This document shows, in pieces, positions 22,650-31,943 of a DNA stretch of 64,000 nucleotides; position 1 is the stretch's first letter, and each line of letters opens with the position of its first letter. Source of the stretch: Bedellia somnulentella. Taxonomy: Eukaryota > Arthropoda > Insecta > Lepidoptera > Bedelliidae. The stretch lies in assembly GCA_963576735.1 (NCBI GenBank), contig OY755182.1:6014001-6078000 (forward strand). Reading direction: 5' to 3'. The position numbers were made by a program, and so were the translations under genes. The notes beneath the pieces are model-generated. The model was given only the letters and a program-made list of their open reading frames with translations. It was not told the DNA's origin and made no database searches.

Positions 22650-23857
22650 TTAATTTTGTCTCTCAAAAATATTTACTACTCGGTTTCCTAATTCTAAGAA
22701 CTGACCAAATAAATCTAACCATCGCCGTTGTATGGTCAGTTCTGCTTCCCTTAATCTAATTCTTTCCCTTTCGGCCTCTCTCTGAAAGACCCTCCATTCA
22801 GCATCGGATCTGGCAAATGCCTGTCTTGCCAACTCTGACTGCGTTTGGGTGCGAGTCCTTCTTTGGTTTGGTGACACTGGCTGAAACCCTCCTCTGCGTC
22901 TTCGACGAGGCGTAGGAGGGAGAACAGTAGGGCTTTGTGGCCTTGTTAAACTGGCAGCACCGCCATCAGTGGCACTTTGGTTCATTACATGTTGACCTGC
23001 AATAATAAAATAAATACTATAATTGTGATGCTGTAACTACTGTTATAAAACTTTCTTCTCAAAGACTCAAAAATTTACGCTAAATATCCCTGAAGGGGTT
23101 GGCAGCAGTACTAAAGACTAATTGGTGTGCAGCCTGTCCTGAGATTTGAACCCTAGTTGTCTGCATGAGTGCTAGCTCACTGGTGTTCTACCCAGTGAGC
23201 TATAACGGTTGCTTTAATTATTTTTATTTATTATAGAACAAAAAGTCATACCATTTTCATGTTGTGGTGGGGAAGCAGTAGTTCTCAGTCTACTAGGATG
23301 GTCTAAAATAGTGTTCTCACTATTATGTGCTGAGACACCCCTCTCTTCACCATGCAAATAAATCTGTGCAGGTGCTGCAGATGTACCTGGCATGTTCCAT
23401 GGTTCAGAAGCTGCAATAATAAATAATACAAAAAAAAAAATAAGTTACTAAACTATTTTGAGAATTCTAGGGTTTTATAGTGTTAATATTATTAAATTAT
23501 AACATCAACATCCCAGTTTCTTGTAAAATCATCCTACAAAATAGGTACAAGTCAATAGTCTATGACTACACCAATAGAGACTAAGGGTGTAAATAAAAGT
23601 ATGTGTAATTTTTTAGCTAACTCTTATTGAAAAACTTACTAGAATTGGCATCTTGAGTATGCAAAAGGATAGAAGGACTATCATTATGCTCTGGTGGTGG
23701 AATTGTGACTTCATCCTGTAAAATATAACAAACATATCTATACTTATAATAAATCTGTAGAGAGGTCAATTCTGTACATTAAATATATTTTCAAAATAAC
23801 TATCAGGGGGTGATTAGTGATCGATACTGATGCCAAAAATGCAATCAGTAAAATTTT

Positions 23858-23913
<56 letters not shown>

Positions 23914-25882
23914 GGTTTGTATGTTCCTTATGGAAACAAAAACTACTCGACGGATTTTAACGAAACTTGGTACAATTATTCTTCATACTCCTGGGCAGGT
24001 TTTTGTATACTTTCCAGCAGAATAGTAAAGGGGAATTTTGGGAAATTTTGGGAAAACGGGGGAAGTTGCTCCATTTTTTAAGCTTCTGTCGCGTGTGCAG
24101 CCTTAATAGTTAGAGTTACATAGAAGTCATGTATCACGGATATATTTGGCATAAAATTGCCTAAAAAATATCCTTCAACAGCATATGTCTATCTTTTATG
24201 GTTGACTCACAATAACACGTGTAACTCCTGATAGCTTAGCAGTTCGGAGCATCCTGATTATTTTTGTTAACTCTTACGTTTATAGTTCTCTCATTTATCC
24301 CTCATTTAAAAAAAATTACATTATTACCTATTCAATGAAAAAGAATCATAGAAATCGGTATAGAAACACCGAACTTATACAAGAAATAAGCCTTTCCGAA
24401 TTAGTTCAAATTCGGAGGTAGGAAACGCAAACACTACTTAAACGTGTAAAAAGAAATAAAGGATAGAAGAATTTCGCAATGGCAGCCAATTGACACGGTG
24501 GCTCAGTTGGCAGAGCGTCGGGGCGTATACCCGAGGTCGCGGGTTCGATTCCCGCCTGTGTCGAAATTTTTCTTTCCTTTATTTATTCTTTATTTATAAG
24601 AAATAAGCCATCGCGTCCTGTCGTCGCACGTGAATACTGAATCATGCTGGATTATTTTTCAGTAATAGTATATGCATGATGTATGCAAAGTTTGTAACTC
24701 TGATTCTTTGTTTGCATGGGTTTATTTTCGGAGATACTGAACCGTTCATCAAAGCGCTTTCACAATCACAAAGCTAAACTATTCAGGAGTGCTATAAGTG
24801 GCGCTAAATTTCACAAAGTTTGAGCAGTGATTGAAGAAACCTCAGATATTTTTAAAACTACGCTACCCGTGCGAAGCTGGGCCGATCCACTAGTGTGTAA
24901 ATAAACTTGATTACTGATATTATTTCAAACAAAGCAAAAGCCACACCATTACCTGCAAGCCAATCTCAGGAATTTCTACCATTCCTGTAGCAGCTCGGGT
25001 TCCCATTATACTGAGAACCCTCTCCTCCAAATCAGTTAGTTTCAGATTTGAAGCAGGACCACCACCAGTGCCATGTGTAGCTCGGTATATGCGCGATGCT
25101 TTTCTTTTTGTGTTATTTTTTAAGTCACTCCATACCTTAAATCCACCACCAAGTATTTAATTAGAGTCAGGCGAAAAGCATAGAAAAAAACAGAAATGAT
25201 TAAAATAACATTGATGAGGATGTGATGGCCTAAACAAAAATAGAAGATACAGAATGCTATATGTTGGTGACGAGTGTCAAACCGCGTCGTACAAAAATCC
25301 CACCGCCCACAATTACATACACCCACAGGAACAAATGGGGTAGTGTTACTCTAAGCCAACACTTCACCGTAACATTCCTTACTCACAATCTTTTTCCCCA
25401 CTCAATATTCAAAAAGTGGCTGATGAATTTCTAATTCCTTAGCTCTGGCTACTCCTTCTAGGGATTTATAGCCGTGAGTATATGTATGTATGTATGTACA
25501 ATGCTATATATATCTATGTGCAAGTCTCACCTTTCTCCATTTTTCCACATTTATGGTATCACCAGTAGAATCGGCATTTAAAATATCAGTTAGTTCCGTC
25601 CACCGTTGTAGATTAGTTGCTCTACCATATGGCCCTTCAGTGGGTTTGCTAAGATCACCATATCTATAACCAAAATTTAAAAAAACCCACTCAACTAGAT
25701 AGATAGTTTATAAAAGGGGTGAATGGGGTAAGAAATATACAGAACAAATTTTATACTTTACGCTGTACCACTTAACTAAAAATTGATTACTTCACTATTG
25801 GTTAATAAGTATTTTTTAATTAAAATACGTACCTTTCCATATAATCAACAAGCAATTGAAATTGTGCAGCACTTGTTTTCAT
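22650..25882 (-). CDS. Harbinger Myb/SANT-like DNA-binding protein, six exons
   Basis: Minus-strand exons: 25882-25833, 25663-25531, 25135-24953, 23715-23640, 23410-23252, 22996-22650. They sum to 948 bp, 315 residues, with phases in register and all GT/AG. The start is MKTSAAQFQLLVDYMERYG. Exons 1-3 form a MADF/Myb-like domain (LQRWTELTDILN...VEKWRKVWSDLKNNTKRK), as in the accessory protein of Harbinger elements that recruits transposase to the ends. A linker follows. The C-terminus is basic (PRRRRRGGF) then a helical Arg/Glu-rich segment (RVFQREAERERIRLREAEL) ending FERQN. No stops or frameshifts seen. The three largest introns each hold a repeat insertion. Confidence 0.82.
23061..23215 (-). 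repeat. family A SINE, partial, in intron 5 of the Myb-like gene
   Basis: Minus-strand tRNA-like head (GTTATAGCTCACTGGGTAG; B box seen as TTTGAACCCT) and the CCCTTCAGGG block are present. The middle is deleted. Confidence 0.7.
23737..24893 (+). mobile_element. Helitron-like non-autonomous element
   Basis: Begins TCTATACTTATAATAAATCT preceded by A, has the segment GAGGTCAATTCTGTACATTA, a TGTC microsatellite (23862-23912) and AACTACTCGACGGATTTTAA, and ends ...CGATCCACTAG followed by T. The A/TC...CTAG/T ends fit Helitron rules, and the sequence matches a repeat type I know to be common in Lepidoptera. A family C module is nested inside. It sits in the intron between exons 3 and 4 of the Myb-like gene. 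Confidence 0.6.
24393..24597 (+). repeat. family C: tRNA-like module copy 2
   Basis: A 205-bp insertion with a perfect 12-bp duplication AAGAAATAAGCC (24381-24392 and 24598-24609). The 72-nt tRNA-like sequence is at 24492-24563: acceptor GACACGG/CTGTGTC, D-arm GCTCAGTTGGCAGAGC, anticodon stem TCGGG/CCCGA with loop GCGTATA, T-arm GCGGGTTCGATTCCCGC. The loop would give anticodon GTA (Tyr) but with C instead of U at position 33. It lies in the 3' half, unlike a normal SINE head. Confidence 0.75.
25315..25500 (+). repeat. family B repeat, internal deletion, in intron 2
   Basis: Contains ACATACACCCACAGGAAC, GGGGTAGTGTTACTC, then CTTTTTCCCCACTCAATATT and GCCGTGAGTATATGTATG. The middle is rearranged compared with other copies. 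It lies within the intron between exons 2 and 3 of the Myb-like gene. Confidence 0.7.
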
Positions 25883-26380
25883 TTTAATTTAAAATAAAAT
25901 ATAATTTTAACTTAACACCGTGTAACTTACTTGACGAACAAAGCTGATTTGTTCTATTCTATTTTTCTTAGTGCCTGCTGACATGTTCCCACTATAAATT
26001 ATGGTTATCCTGATTTGTATCAAGTACCTAACCACTTAAAAAGGTTACAAATCCTGATTTGTTTTAGAAGGAATAATGTAAACCACATGTAAACATTTCA
26101 AGATCACAATAATTTATTGACACTTTTTGTTGATTATCACCCTCTCTATCACTTGAGTAGAGTTCGAAAGAGGCAGCATAATAGGTGTGAAGTTAGGTAA
26201 AGCTCTACGGGTAACAAACATGACGGCGCAAATACGCAACTACTGTCGAGTAGACGCTAGCGAGTCAAGTTAACGGTATTTTGACTCATGGTACCATCAT
26301 TGTAGTAAACTATCCGAAACGCGTTAACTCGATATCGACTGTAGTAAACGAAACGCAGTTTACTATAACAACTCATGGTA
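25883..26380. promoter_or_regulatory. Harbinger right end and upstream region of the Myb-like gene
   Basis: About 500 bp between the Myb-like start codon and the element end. It would hold the promoter. No TATA box is assignable with confidence. It contains the two inverted ACTCATGGTA motifs and CGCTAGCG-like and AACGCG-like words resembling those at the left end. Confidence 0.4.
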
Positions 26381-27917
26381 ATGCTACTGCTTTGCCTCTC
26401 CAGCCTAACGAAGTCTCGTCATCATCATACTGGAAATTATTAAACGAGTCTTCACCGCAATATAAAAAGAAATCGTATATTATTCCGGATGCTCCAGCTC
26501 TGTCAATGTTTTTAAATCCCCAGTTTTTAGGTTTGGCGGGATTATACTGCTTCTTTTTACCAGCTTTGCGACCTTTGTATGGGATTGTCATCTCGTCAAT
26601 GCTGAACCTCATTTCTTCCTTAACTTTTATACAATTTCTCCGTATACCTTCCATGAACGTTCTTATTTTATAGTAAGGGTCTGAGTTTTTATGGTCGTTA
26701 TTAGCGAAATGCAAAAAACGCCGTATTTGTTTATATTTGTTTATCGGCATTATATTAGCTATTGATGGACATCTAGTATCGCTTGCCCAGTAATCTAAGT
26801 AAGAAGGAGTAGCAATAATACCCATCCTCAACTCAATGGCTAAGAAATCGCGAAAATCATCGATGCTGATATTAACCGATCGACCTTTTTGTTGCACTGA
26901 ATATAGATTCGTGTTATCAACAATATCTTGCATAATTTAATCAGAAAATAAGTCGTAGAAATAATTAAGTGGCTCCTTTATTTCTTGGTGCAAAAAATAT
27001 CTTCAGCAATAACATATACTCGTATCGAAATTCCAGTATGAACATGAAGTAAGAAGGTAAATCTATGATGTGATCACCTGTTCGGGTACATTTGAATTGT
27101 TGATAGCTGCGGAGTTGTTAGCTAGTTTGCAATGAAGGTTTTCAGTGTCTGGCTGGTTCTCACAATCTGATATAGAAATATTTATTCCATCCCAATACGA
27201 ATCCAGAGAAGGTGCTATTGATGAATTGTCAGTATCTTCTTCGACATCGTCATATCTTGCAACCTGACTACGGAAAACTTGAGTTCCATCAAACTCTTCC
27301 CCAGAAGAGTAATCGCTAACATCTGATCTTCCATCTATCGGTGGTATTAATGAAAATATCCTTTTTGTGTGTGTGTGTTGTGTGGGTTTTTCTTCTTAAC
27401 GATAGTTTTGTCTGAAATAAAATAGAAAAACATGCACCACACCAAACAAGCAAACATAAAATAAAAAGAAACAGAAAAAAGGCCAAGTAACCCATTTAGC
27501 TATGTGAAAAGTAATAAGCATGTGTGCTAAGGCACGCATAGAAAAGTGTGATAATAAAAACATTATGTATAGCTGACTATACACACACACTCAAAAGCTA
27601 TACTTGTTAATCATAATAAAATGTATAGCCCGCTATACATTTAAAGAATGACCCTTTTTAGTAAGCATAGCAGAATGCATAGCCCGCTATACATTTAAAA
27701 AATGACCCTTTTTAGTAAGCATAGCAGAATGTATAGCCCGCTATACACAGCCTTTTACCAACTTTTTTATGGGGTTTTAACGGGATACAATCAATGAATT
27801 TTAGTATTTAAGAATAGAACAGGACTAAAACAAATGATATACGGTGAAAAATAAGTTGGAAACAATAGACAACAATAAAAACTCATAACTTACCGGCACC
27901 TCTCGTCGTCGCTTCAT
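26373..27917 (-). pseudogene. PB1 transposase, N-terminal part
   Basis: Exon 1 (27917-27894) encodes MKRRREVP and ends in a clear GTAAGT donor. An acceptor TATTTCAG gives exon 2 from 27411. Exon 2 has an acidic N-terminal region (SDVSDYSSGEEFDGTQVF, then DDVEEDTDNSS), an in-frame TAA near 26939, then 186 residues of piggyBac core: LYSVQQKGRSVNISIDDF, MPINKYKQIRRFLHFAN, FSIDEMTIPYKGR with the first catalytic Asp, and SGIIYDFFLYCG with the second. It ends in GWRGKAVALP at the Harbinger junction. A GT-repeat at 27366-27380 falls in coding sequence and the exon phases do not match, suggesting slippage there. Confidence 0.85.
27567..27752. repeat. PB1 intron tandem repeats with palindromes
   Basis: Two and a half copies of a 54-bp unit start at 27621, 27675 and 27729. 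Each begins with the palindrome GTATAGCCCGCTATAC (GCATAG in unit 2). A similar palindrome, GTATAGCTGACTATAC, precedes them at 27567-27582. They lie between transposase exons 1 and 2. Confidence 0.75.
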
Positions 27918-28111
27918 TTTTGAAAATGACATTAAGTTTGACTGATAGTTTACAGGTATGATTGATGTCAATCTTTTTTCGTCAATGTGTAAAGGTGTTA
28001 GTGTTGCTAGGCTTTCAAATTAAAATTACCAAGTTTGCACATTTTAAAAAGGCGTGAGATTTTTTTAAAGTAAACGTATAGTCGGTTATACGGTTTACAA
28101 TTAAGGGTTAA

Positions 28112-28161
28112 ACAAAGTTTCGACCTATGATCTGTTTTTTTTTAGTTTAGTTTCAGCTAGA

Positions 28162-28193
<32 letters not shown>

Positions 28194-28832
28194 CTCTGTT
28201 TTATACAAAATAATGTAATTTATAGTATAGGTATGATGTGGCATAGGTAAGTATAAGTATAATGTCTATTGCAAAATAAGAGTGAGGAGTAATATTTCAT
28301 TTTTGGTTTAACTACTTATTTCATATCATCGTCAATACATACACAGGATTGCGCCAAAAGTTCTCATTGGGGAAGGCAGATACTATCAATAATTACTTTT
28401 AGATTCATATAGCATTCTCTATAGGATTTAGATTGCGAATTGTTTCTTTTTTATTTCTTGTACGCTATACTTACGACTTGTAAAAAGTGAAATGAAAACT
28501 TACGATTTTAGTAAGTCTCATCCGATCAATATCAGTTTGCCAGATTCTTTGATCTCCGGATGGGCCGCAAGTAAGGAGGGGGTCTACAACTGCACATGGT
28601 CTATCCACTTGTCCATTAGAGGGATGAAGCTAAATAGTGGTTAAATCGGGGATGGTGTTTTGGGTTTCGAATACACCGGTCTGTAAAGTTAAAAAAATTT
28701 ACGTTATACCCGTACCACACATTTATAATCACTCGCATATTCATAAAGAAACTTATATACTTACTATATCAACAAATAGTACTCCATCCTTAAAATCCGT
28801 TTATTTATATTTTAAACCGATAGAAACATATA
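28112..28832. other. part of transposon X, no gene
   Basis: AT-rich with a TA microsatellite at about 28158-28188. No protein signal. 28335-28400 weakly resembles family B. Confidence 0.4.
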
Positions 28833-29130
28833 ACTCCCGCGAGTTAACATGACACCTGGCTCGATTGACGTTTGTTGAAAGTACTGAGTGCATAAAAGTC
28901 AGCTGACCTTTTTTAAATGGGGTACATTTATTTTTTTATTGAGTTGCAAATTTATTTTTATATCAGATATTGTTCAGTATGTTGGGTACATTGCCTTCGC
29001 AATGGGTACAAAGCCTTTGGCTGTAGCACTGATTACTTTATACTCTGTATATATTAATTTGTGATAAATAGTTATCAAATTACATCTATCGTAATAACTT
29101 ATCAAAATACGTTAAATAAATAGTATAATT

Positions 29131-29362
29131 ACATGCATATACTCACAGCTATAAATCCCTAGATGGGGTAGCCAGAGCTAAGGAACTAGAAATTCCTCAG
29201 AAACTTTTGGCAAGTTGAGTGGGGAAAAGATGGTGAAATAAAAGTTGTTGGTGATAGGTCTCCAACCACATCGCCCAAAAAGCCACAATACCGTTAGTCG
29301 CCTCTTACTTACACCCACCGGCAGAAATGGGGTAGTGTTATTCTAAGCCAACACTACACAGC
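29131..29362 (-). repeat. family B repeat
   Basis: Near-complete family B copy (ACTCACAGCTATAAATCCC to ACACTACACAGC), with a short deletion near AAAAAGCCACAATACCG. It abuts the end of the transposase fragment. Confidence 0.8.
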
Positions 29363-29640
29363 TAACATAATATACACAGCATAATAATATAATAATAATA
29401 TACCACATATTTTTTTTCTGGCTTATTCAATCTTATAATTTTATATAGCTCTGGTTTTGTCATATTTGCAGCATAACTTACATTATTATTTGTTAACCAG
29501 CTTTGCATGTCACTCTTCAATGATGACTGGCACGGATTTTTTTCGGATTGCGTTGAGTGGTACGGAGCATTAACAATCACAACTATGGCACTTGGAGGCA
29601 AGTTCGGCAACAATTTTTCATGTGTTCATCTGTTCTGATC
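29362..29640 (-). pseudogene. DDE transposase fragment (Tc1/mariner group)
   Basis: The minus strand reads EKLLPNLPPSAIVVIVNAPYHSTQSEKNPC, then DMQSWLTNNNVSY and MTKPELYKIIRLNK. This matches the second-Asp region of Tc1/mariner-like DDE domains, where DNAPYHS is expected. Here the Asp is Asn or lost (VNAPYHS), so the catalytic residue is missing. A stop lies just upstream and the N-terminal domains are absent. Confidence 0.65.
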
Positions 29641-30513
29641 TCATTTTCTGAATGTTTTTATGTCTTTCAAACAATAAAAATTTAAGAAAAAATATTTACA
29701 CGATTCTTTTTTTTTTATCAAAAAAAAACTTGGCCTTTTGATTTTGACCCATATGTTATTTTAGAACTTAATAGCAATTATATTTCAATGTTACATCCTC
29801 AAGATTTAGTAAACCATGTAGTCCGATTCAGGATACACTGCATGGTCACACCGTTTCAGAGCGAAAATAACGATTTTTCAACTCATTCCGTTCACCAATC
29901 GGTCTCTCGTCCTCCAATCTCGTTCCTATGTTCGGTTCTTCATTCTTTTTAGGTGTGCTGCATTGGAAACACGTCTCGTCTCCGTAAAATAGAAATTGTT
30001 ACAATCAGCTTTTCAGCTAGAAAATGCCAGTGTATAATGACTGTTCAAGTAAATCTTCGGATGTAACATTTCATATAATTTTGGTAGAAATTCACTTAGG
30101 TAAGTTCTTTTAACCATAAATTTTTATTTATTTCGGTTGATAGACAAGGCTACTTATTAATAAATATCAATTTTAAAGAAATTCTAAATATTGTATGTAT
30201 TATTATTGTTATTGTAGTTTTTGAATGGAATCTTATCAATTCGTCAATATCATCCTTCACATACTAATAGTTCAGATATCTCGCTTCAGTGACTCTTCGA
30301 CTCTTTGTGAACTGAACTAAATGAACTAGTAAACTAAACGAAAGATATACTTCAGTACCCCCAATTGATATATATCTTTCTTTTCACTGAAGTGACACAT
30401 TTTGCGCACGTCCAGAGATGCTAACGCTACTGGCGAGAGCGGGGCGCTGCGCGGGATAGCGGGGGGAGGGTTGTTTGTCGAGCCAGGTGTCATGTTAACT
30501 CGCGGGAGTTATA

Positions 30514-30979
30514 ACAACACGAAACGACCATCTTGTTTATGTGGCAAATAACCCGTAGAATGACAACTTCTCTCTGCCAACGTCAACAAAATCTTGAAAA
30601 TTTCTGCCTGTTGAAATTTTGTTTAATAAAAGCTGTATAAGTGGTACATTATCCATAATGTATCATGAAACGAGAAAAATATAAGAGTGTATTTAATATA
30701 CCTACATTAACCTCTAAAATGGGTAAAATATTTAGCCGTAAGCAAAGTCGTAGAGAGACACCAACTAATTTTGAATGAACTTAAATACACAGTAAAATAA
30801 AAAGTTGACCCAATTGACCGACGAAAAGTGAACGAATAAACGTCTTCTCGGCCATGAAAGCTTTGTCGTCCCCTCTCGACATACAGGACTGTGCTAACAA
30901 AAGTGGGAGGAGTCAGAGAATTTCGGAAGCCACGACAGACGAGATATCTCGACTGTTATTACTTGCTATACTAGCACCC
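30514..30979. other. right end of transposon X
   Basis: Non-coding. It ends in the inverted terminal sequence TACTAGCACCC, with a TGTGCTAACA motif about 90 bp inside. Confidence 0.5.
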
Positions 30980-30982
30980 CAG

Positions 30983-31890
30983 TTTATCTTATTAACAGAA
31001 CGCCAACTGCCAGTTTAGGCATGATGACGCCATATGAAAAATGGACAGGTAGGAAACCAGATCTGAGCCATGTTAGAATATTTGTCAGTAAAGTTATGGC
31101 TCATGTACCCAAAGTTCAAAGACAAAAATGGGATAAAAAGGCTAAAAAAATTATATTAGTTGGATATCCAGAGAATGTAAAAGGGTATATAACCCAGAAA
31201 CTAAAAAAAATCACTTTGAGCAGAGATGTGATTATTATAGAGAAAGAAAACTCAGAATCAGCTCAGATGAGTAAATGAAAAAGAAGAAGATAAGTTGGAG
31301 AAAGGAATGAAAGTGGAGGCAGAAGAAAGTTTGATAGAAAATTCAGTTCCAGATGAAAGTGATTCTACATATATCTATGATTCATCAAGTTCCCAAGATG
31401 ATTAATATCAATCAGTACATGATGATAGTGAGTCTACTTTAGAAGAAATCCAAGTTATGGATCTTGGTAAAAGAAAAAGAAAGCCAGTAGAAAGATATGG
31501 CATGACTAACCTTTGTGTTGTGGATGAGCTAGAATCATGTGGTGAAGAACTCAGCTATGAAGCAGTAATAAATGGAGCAGAGTGGGAACAGTGGAATTCG
31601 TGGACAAGTATGAAGCTGATAGAGTAGTGCAGTGTAAATGGGTATTTAAAAAAAAAGTTCGAAAGTGATAATAAGTGCGGTATAGGGCTAGACTGGTTGC
31701 GAAAGGTTTTACCCAAAAAGAAGGTGTGGACTACACAGAAACATATTCACCAGTGCTATGATACTCTACTTTAAGACTTTTGTTTGCCTTAAGTGTTAAA
31801 CTTAACTTGAAAATTACTCATTTGGACGTAACTACAGCTTTTCTTAACGGTCACTTGAGTGAAAATGTATACATGCAACCCCTCCTTTAA
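30983..31890 (+). pseudogene. copia integrase C-terminus and reverse transcriptase start
   Basis: Continuation of the copia pol frame: VYLINRTPTASLGMMTPYEKWTG and LSHVRIFVSKVMAHVP, the conserved integrase C-terminal region. A stop is at 31276-31278. An acidic linker follows (STYIYDSSSSQDD), then RKRKPVERYG and reverse transcriptase (VQCKWVFKKK, RARLVAKGFTQKEGVDYTETYSPVL, ITHLDVTTAFLNG). There are several stops and shifts. The element ends abruptly at about 31890; the rest of RT, RNase H and the 3' LTR are missing. Confidence 0.85.
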
Positions 31891-31943
31891 TTTAATTGTT
31901 GTTAATTACGTAGTTAGAAAAAGGATTATAACATAACATAACA

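Larger units (their letters stand above)
18991..26380. mobile_element. PIF/Harbinger element with two intact genes
   Basis: Inserted in the PB1 transposase. The ends are TACCATGAGTT at 18991 and its complement AACTCATGGTA up to 26380, with TA at each edge (TTA on the left, TAA on the right), so a TA duplication in a TTAA site is the simplest reading. PIF/Harbinger elements usually duplicate 3 bp (TWA), so the boundary is not settled. It carries a HARBI1-like transposase gene (+, 19336-22176) and a Myb/SANT-like partner gene (-, 25882-22650) in convergent orientation, the classic two-gene layout. Introns and spacers hold family A, B and C repeats, a LINE tail and a Helitron-like element. Confidence 0.85.
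17276..28107 (-). mobile_element. piggyBac-like element PB1 (contains Harbinger)
   Basis: Flanked by TTAA at 17272-17275 and 28108-28111. The ends are CCCTTAATTGT and its complement ACAATTAAGGG. The transposase gene lies on the minus strand: exon 1 at 27917-27894, N-terminal part 27411-26373, C-terminal part 18990-18128, separated by the Harbinger insertion. A family A SINE lies at 17489-17853. Both ends carry GTATAG...CTATAC palindromes. Stops and a frameshift in the transposase make this copy inactive. Confidence 0.88.
28833..30509 (-). mobile_element. mariner-like element with 32-bp perfect TIRs
   Basis: The ends are a perfect 32-bp inverted repeat starting ACTCCCGCGAGTTAACATGA (28833-28864) with its complement at 30478-30509. 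TATA flanks both sides (28829-28832; 30510-30513), consistent with a TA target duplication. The interior carries a DDE transposase fragment on the minus strand (29613-29362) and a family B insertion (29131-29362). Most of the transposase is gone. Confidence 0.75.
16438..30979. mobile_element. DNA transposon X with nested insertions
   Basis: Inserted in copia integrase. The ends are CGGTGCTAGTA at 16438-16448 and TACTAGCACCC at 30969-30979, inverted with one mismatch, and partial similarity extends about 10 bp further (AAGTAAT on both). CAG flanks both sides (16435-16437 and 30980-30982), a 3-bp duplication. TGCTAGCACAG-like motifs recur inside both ends (16636-16646; complement near 30888-30900). 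Removing nested piggyBac and mariner-like elements leaves about 2.0 kb without a recognisable transposase. A CAG (CWG) 3-bp duplication is known for some Harbinger families, but the superfamily is unproven. Confidence 0.7.

Noticed and set aside
23830..24081. 83-residue frame starting MPKMQSVKFLSVCLSVC
   Set aside because: Translated TGTC microsatellite and Helitron-like sequence; no protein signal.
24492..24563. Functional tRNA-Tyr gene
   Set aside because: The cloverleaf is good, but C replaces the nearly universal U33, no intron is present as in eukaryotic tRNA-Tyr, and the unit has target duplications and several copies, so it is a mobile tRNA-like sequence.
26281..26673. 130-residue plus-strand frame
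   Set aside because: Antisense of the PB1 transposase N-terminal part plus the Harbinger end. The minus strand has conserved motifs.
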